Under the pieces are notes generated by a model. The model worked only from the letters and a program-made list of their open reading frames with translations, ran no database searches and was not told the DNA's origin. Of a DNA stretch of 64,000 nt, positions 43,670-54,502 are shown piece by piece. The translations under genes and the position numbers were made by a program. How positions within the stretch are numbered: position 1 is the stretch's first letter; every line of letters starts with the position of its first letter. The stretch is from Carettochelys insculpta (taxonomy: Eukaryota > Chordata > Testudines > Carettochelyidae), in NCBI RefSeq assembly GCF_033958435.1, contig NC_134137.1, positions 111,052,501 to 111,116,500 on the forward strand, written 5' to 3'.

Positions 43670-44745
43670 AAGGAGAAACCATGAGGGCTCACTTGCAGGG
43701 CTGCCTTCCAACCACCAGGGGGCATCTGGAAAGAGTTCCTTTGTGCAGAGTAGTGTAGTGAGCAGAACCTGCTCACTTTAAAATGTCTATCTTTGGAAGC
43801 TGCTGTTTGCTATACTCCCTAAGACACTAGTAAAATGGGTGTTGTCATCATATGATCAGAGGCTGGACATCACCACCTCATCTGATTTTTCTCCCCAATA
43901 CAGAACAGAAATATTTATTAAACAGATCTGCCTTTCCTGAGTTAGCATTGATCACGTTACTTTTTTCCTCTTGACCCAGCTCCATCATCAGCTTTCTACA
44001 GTACTTTATATCCTTTTTATGGTCGTCAACTCTGTTGGACAGAGATTTCTCTTTGCGCCCCTTTGCTTTCCATATCAGTTTTCAAAAACTACTTGACTTA
44101 TGATCTGTATTTATTACGACCATCTTCCCCTTGCCACCATTTGTTATCTATAAAAAAACAAAAACAGCTTCACTTCCCCTCTAAACCAGGTTGGTTATTT
44201 AGCTACAAGGGACTTCTTTCTCAATTACGGCTTTTGGGCATCTATTATTCCTAAACAATGACCAGTTATCATTTACATTTTCTTATTAAGCAATTTATCT
44301 CATAGTTCCTACCCTGCTCTGCTTCCAATTCCCATGTTCGTGGGAGGGATCTTTGAATCTTCCTGACTATACCAGTGTGAACAAGTGGACTATTCCCAGG
44401 TGCCCCTAGTGGCCTTAAGGCAGCCCTGTAAGTGGCCTCTCATCTCAGTTTCTCCTTACAAGAGACTCCTTAAAGATGCACTGGGGGGGGGTTTGCTGGG
44501 GAAGGCAGACAGGAGATGAGGAAAGGGTGATGTCCATGTCCAATTAATCGTAAAACAAAACTCAGACTTGGGACTTTTCTCTCCCAAAGTTGCTCTCTCC
44601 AGTTTTTCCTGGCTTTGGCAAGCTACTCTCAGCACTTCGCTACAATCTTGTCTTAATTCCTGCAGAGTCTGCTTGTTTTTCATCCAAAACAGTTCAATAT
44701 AAAGTCAACAGACCTATGTATTTATCTGCTTATCAGGCCTCCTCC
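43670..44745. other. No gene seen
   Basis: Unassigned DNA. No exon or complete repeat was recognised. Confidence 0.4.
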
Positions 44746-44750
44746 CAAGC

Positions 44751-45188
44751 CTTTGCTGCCTGGACTTTCAGTCCCAACCCTTTTGGAAAGAGCATGTTAA
44801 TGAGGCACTTTAAAACAGGTTAATGAAGTGCTGACGTGCATATTCAGCACCTCATTAGCATAACAGTAGCCACTTGTGCTTTGAAAGTGCTGCTTTCGAA
44901 ACACAGACTGGCTGTGTTGACACAGACTCTTTGAAATAAACCCTACACGTCAAAATTCCCTTATCCAAAACAAATTGTGGATAAGGGAATTTCAAGTGGG
45001 GGGTTTATTTTACAGTGCCCGCATCTATACAGCCAGTCTGCATTTCAAAAGCAACACTTTCGAAGCACAACTGGCTGCTATTATGCTAATGAGGCACTGA
45101 ATATGCTTCTCAGTGACTCATTAACCTGTTCCAAAGTGCTTCATTAACATGCCCATTCTGAAAGGGAGGGTCATGTGTAGACACGGCC
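44751..45188. mobile_element. Harbinger-type palindromic MITE, older
   Basis: The right end is CATGTGTAGACACGGCC; the left end is eroded. Paired arm blocks are TTAATGAAGTGCTGACGTGC with GAATATGCTTCTCAGTGACT, AATTCCCTTATCC with GGATAAGGGAATT around about 44972, and GACTGGCTGT with CAGCCAGTC. Confidence 0.65.
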
Positions 45189-45203
45189 TTTATGTGTAGA
45201 CAC

Positions 45204-47399
45204 GAAGGTGACCATCTGTCCCATATTTAGCAGGAAGCATAAAGGGTAACAAGAAGTCATTCTATAAATATATTAGAAGCAAGAGGAAGACCAAGGCCAG
45301 GGTAGGCCCACTACTCAGTGGGGAGGGAGAAACAATATCAGGAAACTTGGAAATGGCAGAGGTGCTTAATGACTTCTTTGTTTTGGTCTTCACCAAGAAG
45401 GCCAATGCAGAAATGCCTAACATAATGCATGCTAGTGGGGAGGGGGTAGGTTTAGAGGATAAAATATATAAGGACAAGTTAAGAATTACTTAAAAAAATT
45501 AGATGTTTTCAAGTCACCAGGGACTGATTTAATGCACCCAAGAATACTTAAGGAGATGATAGAGGAGGTTTCTGAGCCTTTAGCTATCATCTTTGAAAAG
45601 TCCTGGAAGTCAGGAGAGATTCCAGAAGACTGGAAAAGGGCAAACATAATGCCCATCTATGAAAAGTGAAAAAAGAACAACCCAGGAAACTATAGACCAG
45701 TTAGTTAAACTTCTGTGCCAGGAAAGATAATGGAGCAAATAATTAAGGAATTCAGCTGCAAACATCTGGATGAAAATGAGGTGATAGGTAACAGTCGGCA
45801 TAGATTTGTAAAGAACAAATCAAGCCAGACCAATCCAATAGATTTTTTTTGACAGGATAACAAGCTTTGTGGATAAGGGAGAGGCGGAGCTTGTGGTATA
45901 CCTAGACTTTAGGAAGGCATTTGACACAGTATTGCATGATCTTCTTATCAATAAACTAAGCAAATACAACTTAGATCGGGCCCCTATAAGGTGGGTGCAT
46001 GACTGGCTGGATAACCTTTCTCAGAGAGAAGTTATTAATGGTTCGCAGTCATGCTGGAAGAGCATAATACGTGGGTTTCTGCAAGGTACTGTTTTGGGAC
46101 CAGTTCTATCCAACATCTTCATCAACGATTTAGATATTGGCACACAGAGTGCGCTTATTCAGTTTGCAGATGACACCAGGCTAGGAGGGGTTGCAACTGC
46201 TTTGGAGGACAGGCTCATAATTCAGAATGATCTGGAAAACTGCAGAAATGGTCTGAGGTAAATAGGATGCAGTTTAATAAGGACAAATGCAAAGTACTCC
46301 ACTTAGGAAGACTCAATCGGCTTCATACATATAGAAAGGGAAGCGACTGTTTAGGAAGGAGTGCTGCAGAAATGGACTTTGGGGTCATAGTGGACAACAA
46401 GCTAAATATAAGTCAACAGTGTGATGCTGTTGCCAAAAAAGCAAACATAATTATAGGATGTATTAACAGGAGTGTTGCAAGCAAGACATGAGAAGTCATT
46501 CTTCTGCTCTACTCACTGCTCATTAAGCCTCTGTTGAAATATTGCATCCAGTTCTGGGCACCACATTTCAAGAAAGATGTGGAGAAATTGGAAACAGTCC
46601 AGGGAAGAGCAACAAGAATGATTAAAGTCTCAAGAACATAAGCTATGAGGGAAGACTGAAAGAACTGGGCTTGTTTAGTTTGGAAAAGGTAAGCCTTAGA
46701 GGGGACATGATAGGGGTTTTCAAGTACGTCAAAGAGGATTAACAAGGTAAAGGGAGAAAAAATTTTCTCCTTGGCCTCTGAGGATGGGACAAGGCGCAAT
46801 GGGCTTAAACTGCAGAAGAGCGGTTTAGATTACACATTAGGAAAAACTTCCCAACTGTCAGGGTGGTTAAACACTGGGACAAGTTACCAAGGGAGATTGT
46901 GGAATCTCCATCGTTGGAGATATTTAAGAGCAGGTTAGATAAACACCTATCAGGGATGATCTAGATGGTGTTTGGTCCTGTCGAGAGGCAGGGAACTGGA
47001 CTTGATGCTTCCAGTTCTAGTGTTCTATGGTTCTATGGTCTGGGATGCCAAAAAGGCATCCCTACTTATTTTTTTAAAGGGCCTAATTATCCCGTATTTG
47101 GGGGCCCCCCACCCGCGGACCTTTTCCGCTAGCAGCTGCTGACTGGAGAGCACTCAGCTGCCGCGTGCATGCAGTTTCCCCAGGGCTTTGGGGCGAGGTC
47201 CAGTTGCTGCCACTTCCCTGGGAGGGAAGGGGAGAGGGCCAGTGGCTGCCACTTCCTGGGGGCTCAGGAGTTGGGAGAGCCCCTGTAGCTTCTGCCTCCT
47301 TCCTGGCGCCCTGGGGCTTGGTGGAGCGGGGAGGAGCTGCCCCTCCCAGCTCCATATCTCCCTGTCCTGTATTTGGGACAGGGAGATAAGGTTGCCCTA
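45204..47399. mobile_element. hAT-like element with a CR1 inside
   Basis: The 8-bp duplication GTAGACAC is exact at 45196-45203 and 47400-47407. The left end GAAGGTGACCATCTGTCCC and right end GGGACAGGGAGATAAGGTTGCCCTA are inverted relatives (TAGGGTGACCA-type hAT end). The real hAT part is 45204-45240 plus 47039-47399; the middle is CR1. The host site is the end of a Harbinger-type MITE. Confidence 0.75.
45241..47038 (+). pseudogene. CR1 LINE, 5'-truncated, ORF2 C-terminal half
   Basis: Blocks in order are: [20 protein letters not shown]; a YRPVS-like region with stops; VVYLDFRKAFDTVLHDLLI (first RT Asp) at about 45895; GFLQGTVLGPVLSNIFINDL; IQFADDTRLGG with the catalytic FADD pair intact at about 46165; MQFNKDKCKVLHLGR at 46267; and NKLNISQQCDAVAKKANIII. 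Then [15 protein letters not shown] and LPREIVESPSLEIFK-like pieces lead to the 3' end TTCTATGGTTCTATGG. The run 45869-46261 is open for 130 residues. Stops near 45490, 45670 and 46261 break the gene. CR1 normally copies itself by target-primed reverse transcription. Confidence 0.85.
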
Positions 47400-47407
47400 G
47401 TAGACAC

Positions 47408-47472
47408 ACTATTTCAAAACAAGCTATTCTGGAAAATCTCTTCTGAAATAACGCTGCCGTGTCGACACAGCC
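47408..47472. mobile_element. Remnant of the Harbinger-type MITE hit by the hAT element
   Basis: ACTATTTCAAAACAAGC to CGCTGCCGTGTCGACACAGCC is a right-hand Harbinger-type end. Joined across the hAT duplication to ATGTGTAGACAC at 45192-45203 it gives a short MITE. Confidence 0.5.
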
Positions 47473-47474
47473 TA

Positions 47475-48750
47475 TGAAAAAATAAAGACCCAACTTCAGG
47501 GAAGCTTCCCTATTCTCAGTTTCCACTGAAGTCAAGGAGACTGAAATATTTCATTTTCTGCATTTGGCAGGGTTCTCCAGAATGGTGAGGGGGTTATACA
47601 TATGATTCAGTGCTTTCTTAAATTATCATCTGCTCCTGATTAGACCAAAAAAAATCAGAATCCCTACTTACTAGTAGCCAAAAGCAATTATTAGTACTTC
47701 AGAAAACTGCATCACTTAATTGCAATGAAAATAAATACTAACAACCAATAAACTTGCTATTTGTAGATGTCTACCTTTTTATTTAAACATCTGAGTCTGC
47801 TTGTATTGTTCCTCCAAAGAGATATCATATCACTTTCTTTAAAAGAGAGATGGCTTGTCAAAGTATACTAATCACTCTTCCTAAGAGTAATAGATAGCCC
47901 AGACCTCCTAACAGCTTGTAAGTCAATCTTCAGGTTCAGTGCAAGTCAATTCTCTGAAAGAAAAATGGCTTAACCAGTTTACAGACAGCAACTTGAATTG
48001 CAGCCTTTATGTTCTAATGCTCAGTGTGCTGTTGGTTAGAGTATATACATATAAAAAAGTATGAGTACGTATTTACAAAGTGAGGGCTGGTTTTTCCTTT
48101 CATTGCAAATACCAGGTTAGAAAATAGAATGATGGCCTCAAACAGGAGCAAAAGGATTAGAGTCTACCTAATCCAGAAAGAGGAAATTAACCTTTCAACA
48201 TACATAGGAAATAATGATCTAATCCATATTGCAGCATAGCATGGGACTTGGGACTGTTCAGCAAGAAAAGATCATGCAAATGTCACACTGCTCCAGTCTC
48301 AGAATATGAATGTGATAAGAGTTGTGTTTCGAGAAGAATATTTACATCAGTCATCCAGAAATTCGTTTACTCTAGCCTGAAATCTATGCCAAGTTATTGC
48401 AAACATTTTTAGGATTTGAGTTATGCCATGCCAGAGAGGCTGCGTTATGTTGTGGGCATGTATTCTGTTCTTTGATCTGTGCTACAGAAATTAAAGCAGG
48501 GGCAACACAGATGCCATAGAAACAGGGAGACGTAGCAAGAGTTTCCAAATAATCTTAGATCTCTGAAATTTGAGGTTCCTTTCAGTCTGTCATTCGCATA
48601 CATGAAGTCTAGGATTGAGTTCAGTTTAGAATAACTATGGAATTAAATAAATAGACATATGGTTAAAATTAGTGGATGAGGGCTCACTGGACTGGTTTAA
48701 TACTAAAATTAGAGAAATAAATACAGTAAATATATGTTCATTCTTTATAC
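47475..48750. other. No gene seen; AT-rich
   Basis: No exon or assignable repeat was recognised. Confidence 0.45.
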
Positions 48751-48754
48751 CACA

Positions 48755-48930
48755 GGTTGCCTGTGTGACTTTGGGCAAGACATTTATTCTGCCTGTGTCT
48801 CAGTACCCATCTGTACAATGGGCTAATAGCACTGCCCTTCATTTTAGAGATGCTGTAAAGATAAAAACACTAAAGATTGAGAAGCACTTTGAGATCCAGT
48901 GGTAAGAGCACAATATCAAAAACACATAGT
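48755..48930 (+). repeat. MIR-like (CORE-SINE) fragment
   Basis: GCCTGTGTGACTTTGGGCAA, CCATCTGTACAATGGG, then AGATGCTGTAAAGATAAAAAC and GAGAAGCACTTTGAGATCC follow the order of the 3' half of the amniote MIR SINE. The 77-residue frame over it is chance. Confidence 0.7.
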
Positions 48931-49172
48931 CACATCCAACGGCTGGGCAGGAATAGAAAAAGTTAAGAAAAAGTAATAGAGAAGGAGAAAAATTCACGTC
49001 TTCTGTATTTGTAACATAACATCAAGAAGCATTCATGACAAACCTAAGCACCTGTATGACTGCTACTGTAACAATCATTTTTCCTTTTCTTTGTGGTTCA
49101 CCATTGTTTGTGGCTTACAGTTAGGCTTTGATCCCACAAAATACTACCTTTAAATACAACAAGAAGTCCCAT

Positions 49173-49415
49173 AGTAACAGAGAGGGAGCCGTGCTAGTCT
49201 ATACACTATCAAAACAAAAAGCAGTCAAGTAGCACTTTAAAGACCAGCAAAATAGTTTATTAGGTGAGCTTTCATGGGACAGACCCACTTCTTCAGACGA
49301 TAGCCATGTTCTGATGGTCTGGCTATGATCTGAAGAAGTGGGTCTGTCCCATGAAAGCTCACCTAATAAACTATTTTGCTAGTCTTTAAAGTGCTACTTG
49401 ACTGCTTTTTGTTTT
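49173..49415 (-). mobile_element. PLE (type A tail), nested inside the type B PLE
   Basis: AAGAAGTCCCAT (49161-49172 and 49416-49427) is an exact 12-bp duplication of type B sequence. The left arm has the full tail on minus (ending GACTAGCACGGCTCCCTC). The right arm is its inverted, truncated mate. Confidence 0.8.
49330..49366 (+). ncRNA. Hammerhead-like core, partly decayed (type A)
   Basis: CTGAAGA 49330-49336, stem II GTGGG/CCCAT (one G-U), GAAA 49353-49356, then GCTCACCTA, where stem III is shortened compared with the 17.5-kb copy. A mirror copy lies on minus with CTGAAGA at 49290-49296. Confidence 0.4.
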
Positions 49416-49455
49416 AAGAAGTCCCATTGCACCTTACAAACTAACATATTTATCA

Positions 49456-49493
49456 GAGCATAAGCTTTTGTGGGCAAAGACCCATTTCGTCAG
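49456..49493 (-). ncRNA. Hammerhead-like core, decayed (type B)
   Basis: On minus: CTGACGA (49487-49493), stem II eroded at its base, AAAA in place of GAAA, then GCTTATGCTC, which keeps stem III GC/GC, U16.1 and C17. The loss of G12 predicts no activity. Confidence 0.35.
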
Positions 49494-49630
49494 ATGCATG
49501 TGGCGACGTGGGTCTTTGCCCACAAAAGCTTACACTCGAATAACTCCGTTAGTCTATAAGGTGCCACAGGACTTCTCAATGTTTTTGCGGATACAGACTA
49601 GCACGGCTACCCCTCTGACACTTTAAATAC

Positions 49631-51005
49631 GTGAGTAGTACCCCCTACAAAACACGACTTAAAACAACTGAGTGTGCTTTATCTGGGGATGAAAGACTGT
49701 ACTGGCTACAAATCGGTGACCACTGGCTTAGCAACTGACACTCTTCAATCATGTTACAATAAACCATTAATGAAAATAGGCTCGACCTCACAGAAATTTA
49801 CCTCTGTAATGCAGTTGTTCGCCCGTGGCAGCTTTCCATATCTCCTGGGTTCCACATTCCCCTATTATGACTATGCAGTCCTCCTGCCCACTACCTATCC
49901 TTTGCAGCTGTTTAATCATTAATTAGGTATTTCGTACAGCCCTATTTTCAATGGTGAAGTCTCCAGTGTCACCCACATTCCCTGGGGTCTAGAGTGTGTG
50001 AAAACTCCATTGAGCATGTTCCTGGACTTCTATATATGCCACATAAGCATTTAAATGGCAAAGTTACAAAAAAAATCCATACATCTTCAGAGAGGCTTTT
50101 GTTATTCTCTTTGAAGGATACTCTTTAAGAATGCAACAGGGCATAAATGTGCAAATATATAGGTTTCAATATGAGCAATTTGTGCCATTGGCAATAATGG
50201 ATTTTTGTTCACACAAACATCATAATTAAGCATGCAACTATTAAGTGTCAAGATCCTATTTTGAGAAGCTTTTCTGCTTGCAGTCACCGGCTGATCATAC
50301 ATAAGATAGATTCTGCGATATTTCACTTCTGCTATTCTGTAAATTACTTCTAGAAGCCTTTTCCCTCTTCATATAATCAACGGTACCTTTAGCCCAGAAG
50401 TGAAACAGGAGCAGGAGTCAGTTGAGACCAAAAGGTTAATTACTGCCAAAATATCATTCACCATTTCCTACTTATCCTTATTTGTGTTTCACAAAGGATG
50501 GTAGTTTCTCAATTCCATGTGCTTTTGAAACACAGTGGAACCCTTTCAGGATGAGGTTTTGCTCCCCACTCTCCTCAGAAAACTGTACTAAAAGCAGACT
50601 TTCATTATAACAGGAGGAGGCCCTACCTGGCAAACTATACTCTCCTCTTCACTCCAGCAGTCCTGGCACTTTCACCCCTTAAAACTGCAGGGGGCACTGG
50701 GAGCTCTGGCTGTAAGGCAAAATGTTTACTCCTCATTGCAAACAGCTTCAGCAAACCCAACCTGGCTGCTGTCTGATCCCCTGAGAGCAGCTGCAGCAAG
50801 ATTATAATCCTTCCCCCTCCCCCAACAGATGTCGACAACTTCTTCCAGACAGAGCAGAAGAGGCGAGGGAGGTGCTAAACCTCTGAATTCTTTTGAGTTG
50901 CTTATCATGGGTTCCATTTCTGCTGGAGTGAATGCTCCCCACAGTTCATGGTGAAGCTTGCTGTTAGAGAAATAAGTACTGGAGGATGTTGAAGCAATTC
51001 AAGAA
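49631..51005. other. No gene seen
   Basis: No exon or assignable repeat was recognised. Confidence 0.45.
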
Positions 51006-51008
51006 TTT

Positions 51009-51387
51009 CACTCTACTACAAAACAAAGAAAAGAGGAGCTGGTATGGCTCCTCGCCTCCCACCCCCACCGGGCCGGGTTCTGCAACAGAGGCTGTCGGAG
51101 GGGTGGAGGGTCCCTGTCCTTCTCTGCCATGTAGCTCGGGGGCTGTAGCTCTGGGGCTCCAACTCCTAGTCCTTGCACTAACGTGAGGTTCGGGGGCTCT
51201 GGCTCCTGGCCCCTGGGCTGCTGCAAGACCAGTGGTGGCTCTGGCTTCTGGCCCCTACACTGCTGCAGGACTGGCAGGGACTCCGGGTGCCATTCCCACT
51301 CTGCTGGGGGCTCCAGCTTCTGGCCCTGCTGTGGAAAGAAGTGACAGTGTGCCATACCGGCGCGTACCATCACAGAAAAGCACTAGT
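51009..51387. mobile_element. hAT-like MITE, CAGTGCT family
   Basis: GAGGAGCTGGTATGGCTCC near the left and GCGTACCATCACAGAAAAGC with CACTAG at the right repeat the 19.4-kb copy. The centre is a GC-rich degenerate repeat of GGGGCTC/CTGGCCCC blocks. The left terminus is eroded. Confidence 0.5.
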
Positions 51388-51488
51388 TTCACCGCAGTGC
51401 AGTTCATTATGACCACAAAGCACTTAAGCGCTGGTATAACCAAGCAATGAGGGGTCCTGTGGCACCTTATAGACTAACAGACATGTAT

Positions 51489-51526
51489 GAGCATAGGTTT
51501 TCATGGGCAAAGACCCACTTCATCAG
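51489..51526 (-). ncRNA. Hammerhead-like core (type B), near-intact
   Basis: On minus: CTGATGA (51520-51526), one A, stem II GTGGG/CCCAT (G-U at its base) with loop TCTTTG, GAAA, then ACCTATGCTC, where stem III keeps A-U and C-G but has an A-C mismatch; H17 is C. Confidence 0.4.
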
Positions 51527-51605
51527 ATGCAGGTAGTGGAAATGTGCAGAGGCAGGTATAAATACGCAGGCCAGAGCAAGGCTGGAGATAATGAGGTTAA
51601 CTCAG

Positions 51606-51867
51606 TCAGGGAGGGTGAGGCCTGCTACCAGCAGCAGTTGATCTGGAGGTGTGAACACCATGAGAGGAGAAACTGCTTTTGTATTTAGCTAGCCGTTCAC
51701 AGTCTTTGTTTAATCCTGAGCTGAGGGTGTCAAATTTGCAAATGAAATGCAGCTCAGCAGTTTCTCTTTGGAGTCTGGTTTTAACATTTTTTTGCTGTAG
51801 GATAGCTACTTTCAAATCTGTTGCTGTGTGTCCTGGGAGACGGAAGTGCTCTCCTACAGGCTTTTGT
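51606..51867 (-). pseudogene. PLE GIY-YIG endonuclease C-terminal remnant
   Basis: On minus: GEHFRLPGHTATDLKVAILQ, QKNVKTRLQRETAELHFICK, FDTLSSGLNKDCERLAKYK, then a serine-rich end to a stop at about 51606. It corresponds to the EHFNLAGH ... AELEFICKF part at 25.4 kb. The reverse transcriptase is absent, since the body is truncated. Confidence 0.6.
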
Positions 51868-51989
51868 ACATTGTACTTTTTTTTTGGTACATTTTTTGTA
51901 CATTATACATTTTGTATGTGCCATAGGACCCCCTTGTTGCTTTTGCAGATCCAGACGAACACAGTTACCCTTCTGGTATAAGCAAGCGT

Positions 51990-52940
51990 TTGAGTAATAT
52001 AAGGACTTCTCACATACTTGAAGTTAAGCACCAGCTTGAGTGTTTTGTTAAATCAGGGCTGAAACAAGTGGGCTCCTCTAGCTCTGAAGCCTACGTCAGT
52101 AGTATGGCGAGCAATTCCTGACAGGTTAATGAGGCAAGACAGACAACGACTTGCAGGGAGTGAGGACCATTTAGAGTATTCTTCATATCAGTGATCGTTA
52201 ATCTTTTTAAAGACCCTGATACTATTTATCTCGAGTATAAAGTGCATCTCCTTAAAAATCTAAACCCAATAATTTTGCTTATATTCTTGAGTCTCCCTTC
52301 CTTCCTCTAGGCCTTCCCCTGCCTGCAACATCTACAAAGACCTTATGGCCTTATTATCTGGAAAGGATGTTGACATGGCAGCTTTATTCCCCTAGCATAA
52401 TGCACTTGTGCAAGAGGGGCACATATCATGACCCAGGTATTCCACGTACTATGTAGGGCCAATCAGGGGCGGGGGGGACAGGGGTCATGGGGCCTTGGCC
52501 TCAAGCTCAAAGGGGCCTCAAATTTAGGCACATGGTAATATCCCTTAATGATTAGTACATTTGAACAGAAAAGGCTAGAAAAGCATCTGTTAAATAATAA
52601 ATATGTCTCGCTCTTTTTGGTTCCTTATTTTGTTTTCATATGTCATTATTTTTTTTATGGAATAGGGACTTAAAAGCTGGGAGTGGCCTGGGCCTCTCTG
52701 GACCTCTGAGGGGGCCCAACTGTGTTAGCATGTGCCTAATAGAAACAAATTTTACTTGTGTGGATCCAAGTAATGTAGGTAGTACATATACTTGCTAAAC
52801 TTAGAACACCTTAGCAATATGCATATTTAAAACGTCACAAAGTGCTTTAGAAATACTAGAGATTGTTGCTAATTTTAACTCATTCCGGCCAGAAAAAAGC
52901 AACAGCGTTCTTGAAATCTTAAGACTCTGAGAGCACTTTG
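51990..52940. other. No gene seen; possible hAT-like segment 52458-52740
   Basis: CAGGGGCGGGGGGGACAGGG near 52468 and ACCTCTGAGGGGGCCCAAC near 52710 could be hAT-like ends. No duplication was confirmed. Confidence 0.35.
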
Positions 52941-52942
52941 AA

Positions 52943-53812
52943 ATCATAGAATCCTAGGGCTTGAAGGGACCTCAGGAGGTCATCGAGTCCAGCCTCCAGC
53001 TTCAAGCAGGATCAACCCCCACTAAGTCATCCCAGCCAGGACCTAGTCAAGCCAGGTGTTAAAAACATCTATGGAAGGAGATTCCCCCACCTCTCTAGGC
53101 AACGCATTCCAGTGCTTCACCACCCTCCTGGTAAAGTAGTTTTTCCTAATATCCAACTTACACCTCTCCCTCTGTAACTTCAGACCTTTGCTCCTTGTTC
53201 TGCCATCTGGAACCGCTGTGGATGGTTTCCCTCCGTCCTCTTCAGAGCTCCCCTTCAGGAAGTTGAAGGCTGCTATTCAATCACCCCTCAGTCTTCTCTT
53301 CTGCAAACTAAACAAGCCCAGATCCCTCAGTCTCTCCTTATAGGTCACGTGCTCCAGCCCCTTAATCATTTTTGTTGCCCTCCACGGAACCTGCTCCTGC
53401 ACATCCACATCCTTTCTATACTGGGGGTCCAAAACTTGATGCAATGCTCCAGATGTGGCCTCACCAGTGCTGAATAGAGGGGAACAACAACCCCTCTAGA
53501 CCTGCTCAAAATGCTCCTCCGAATGCACCCCAATATGCCATTAGCCTTCTTGGCTACAAGGCCACACTGTTAACTCATATCCAGCCTTTCATCCACCATC
53601 ATCTCTATGTGCCTTTCCACTGTACTGCTGCTTAGCCAGTCAGTCCCCAGCCTGTAACAATGCTTGGGATTTTTCCATCCCAAGTGCAGGACTTTAGGCT
53701 TCTCTTTATCGAACCGCACCAGATTTCTTTCTACCCAATCCTCCAATTTATCCAGGTCCCTCTAGATCCCATCTCTACCCTCCAAGGTACCTAAGTCTCC
53801 CCCAGCTTGGTT
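52943..53812 (-). pseudogene. CR1 LINE 3' end, minus strand
   Basis: The reverse complement runs from the RT region (ACCAAGCTGGGGGAGAC, site of the FADDT-K block), through a [20 protein letters not shown] block, [10 protein letters not shown] and a LFSLQKRRLRGD-like stretch, to LPREVGESPS-like sequence. The 3' end is CTGGACTCGATGACCTCC and CTAGGATTCTATGATTT. Many stops mark it as old. Confidence 0.85.
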
Positions 53813-53814
53813 TA

Positions 53815-54500
53815 GATCACTGGCACTGCAAGGAATCTGAGCCACAAAGTAGAGAACAACAAATTTTTGATTCTCGATGCCTATTAGAAAGGGGAAGTTG
53901 CCTGGCTTGCTTCCTCTTATAGAAAGTGAAACTAGGAGTAATTTGCAATGCTGCAATAGCCCACACCATGGTCAAGAGAGAAGGTGCCAGAATTTGGTTC
54001 TCTGACAGCTGTCACAATATCACAGGTGTCAGAGACAGCGTTAATATGAATGTTGCAATGAAAGAAGCACATAAGCTTCACAACTAGAGGAGTGTTTGAT
54101 GATGACTGTCCTGTTTCCTGGGTGATCTTACTCAGCTTTCTGTGTCAATACTACAGCATGGAACTGAAATTAAATAGGTTCAAACCCTTTACATATTTAA
54201 ATATTAACCGTTTAAATCCCCAAATTAAAGCTGTTTTGTGTGGGTGTGTGAGATGGGGCTGGCCTGTTAAGCTGCAAACCTAACAGCATGGAATTAATGA
54301 AATAACCCAATTTCTTCCCTCTCCCCACCCAGTTTACTGACTTTTTACTTTTTTGCACTGCAGAGCCACCAGAGCTACCAGAGAGTAGGATGGGCGCTTT
54401 CCTGGTGCTAGTACCAACCTAACAAAATTACTAACAATGCATTGGTGGCAGATACTTATCTCCAGGTGCACAGAAATGTGTAGCTCAAGGGATTCCTAAG
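53815..54500. other. No gene seen
   Basis: AT-rich; no exon or assigned repeat. Confidence 0.45.
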
Positions 54501-54502
54501 GG

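Larger units (their letters stand above)
49158..49620 (+). mobile_element. PLE (type B tail), outer of a nested pair
   Basis: CTTTAAATAC (49148-49157 and 49621-49630) is an exact 10-bp target duplication. The right arm carries the full tail (TCTATAAGGTGCCACAGGAC to GGCTACCCCTCTGACA). The left arm is inverted and truncated, and is itself split by a second PLE. Hammerhead-like blocks are present, but G12 is A in both arms. Confidence 0.8.
51446..51973 (-). mobile_element. PLE with inverted body and GIY-YIG remnant
   Basis: TGGTATAACCAAGC (51432-51445) and TGGTATAAGCAAGC (51974-51987) form a 14-bp duplication with one mismatch. The right end is the 3' tail on plus (CTTTTGCAGATCCAGACGAA). The rest is body on minus: nuclease remnant, hammerhead-like core, then a truncated tail (CACCTTATAGACTAACAGAC read on plus). 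Confidence 0.8.
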
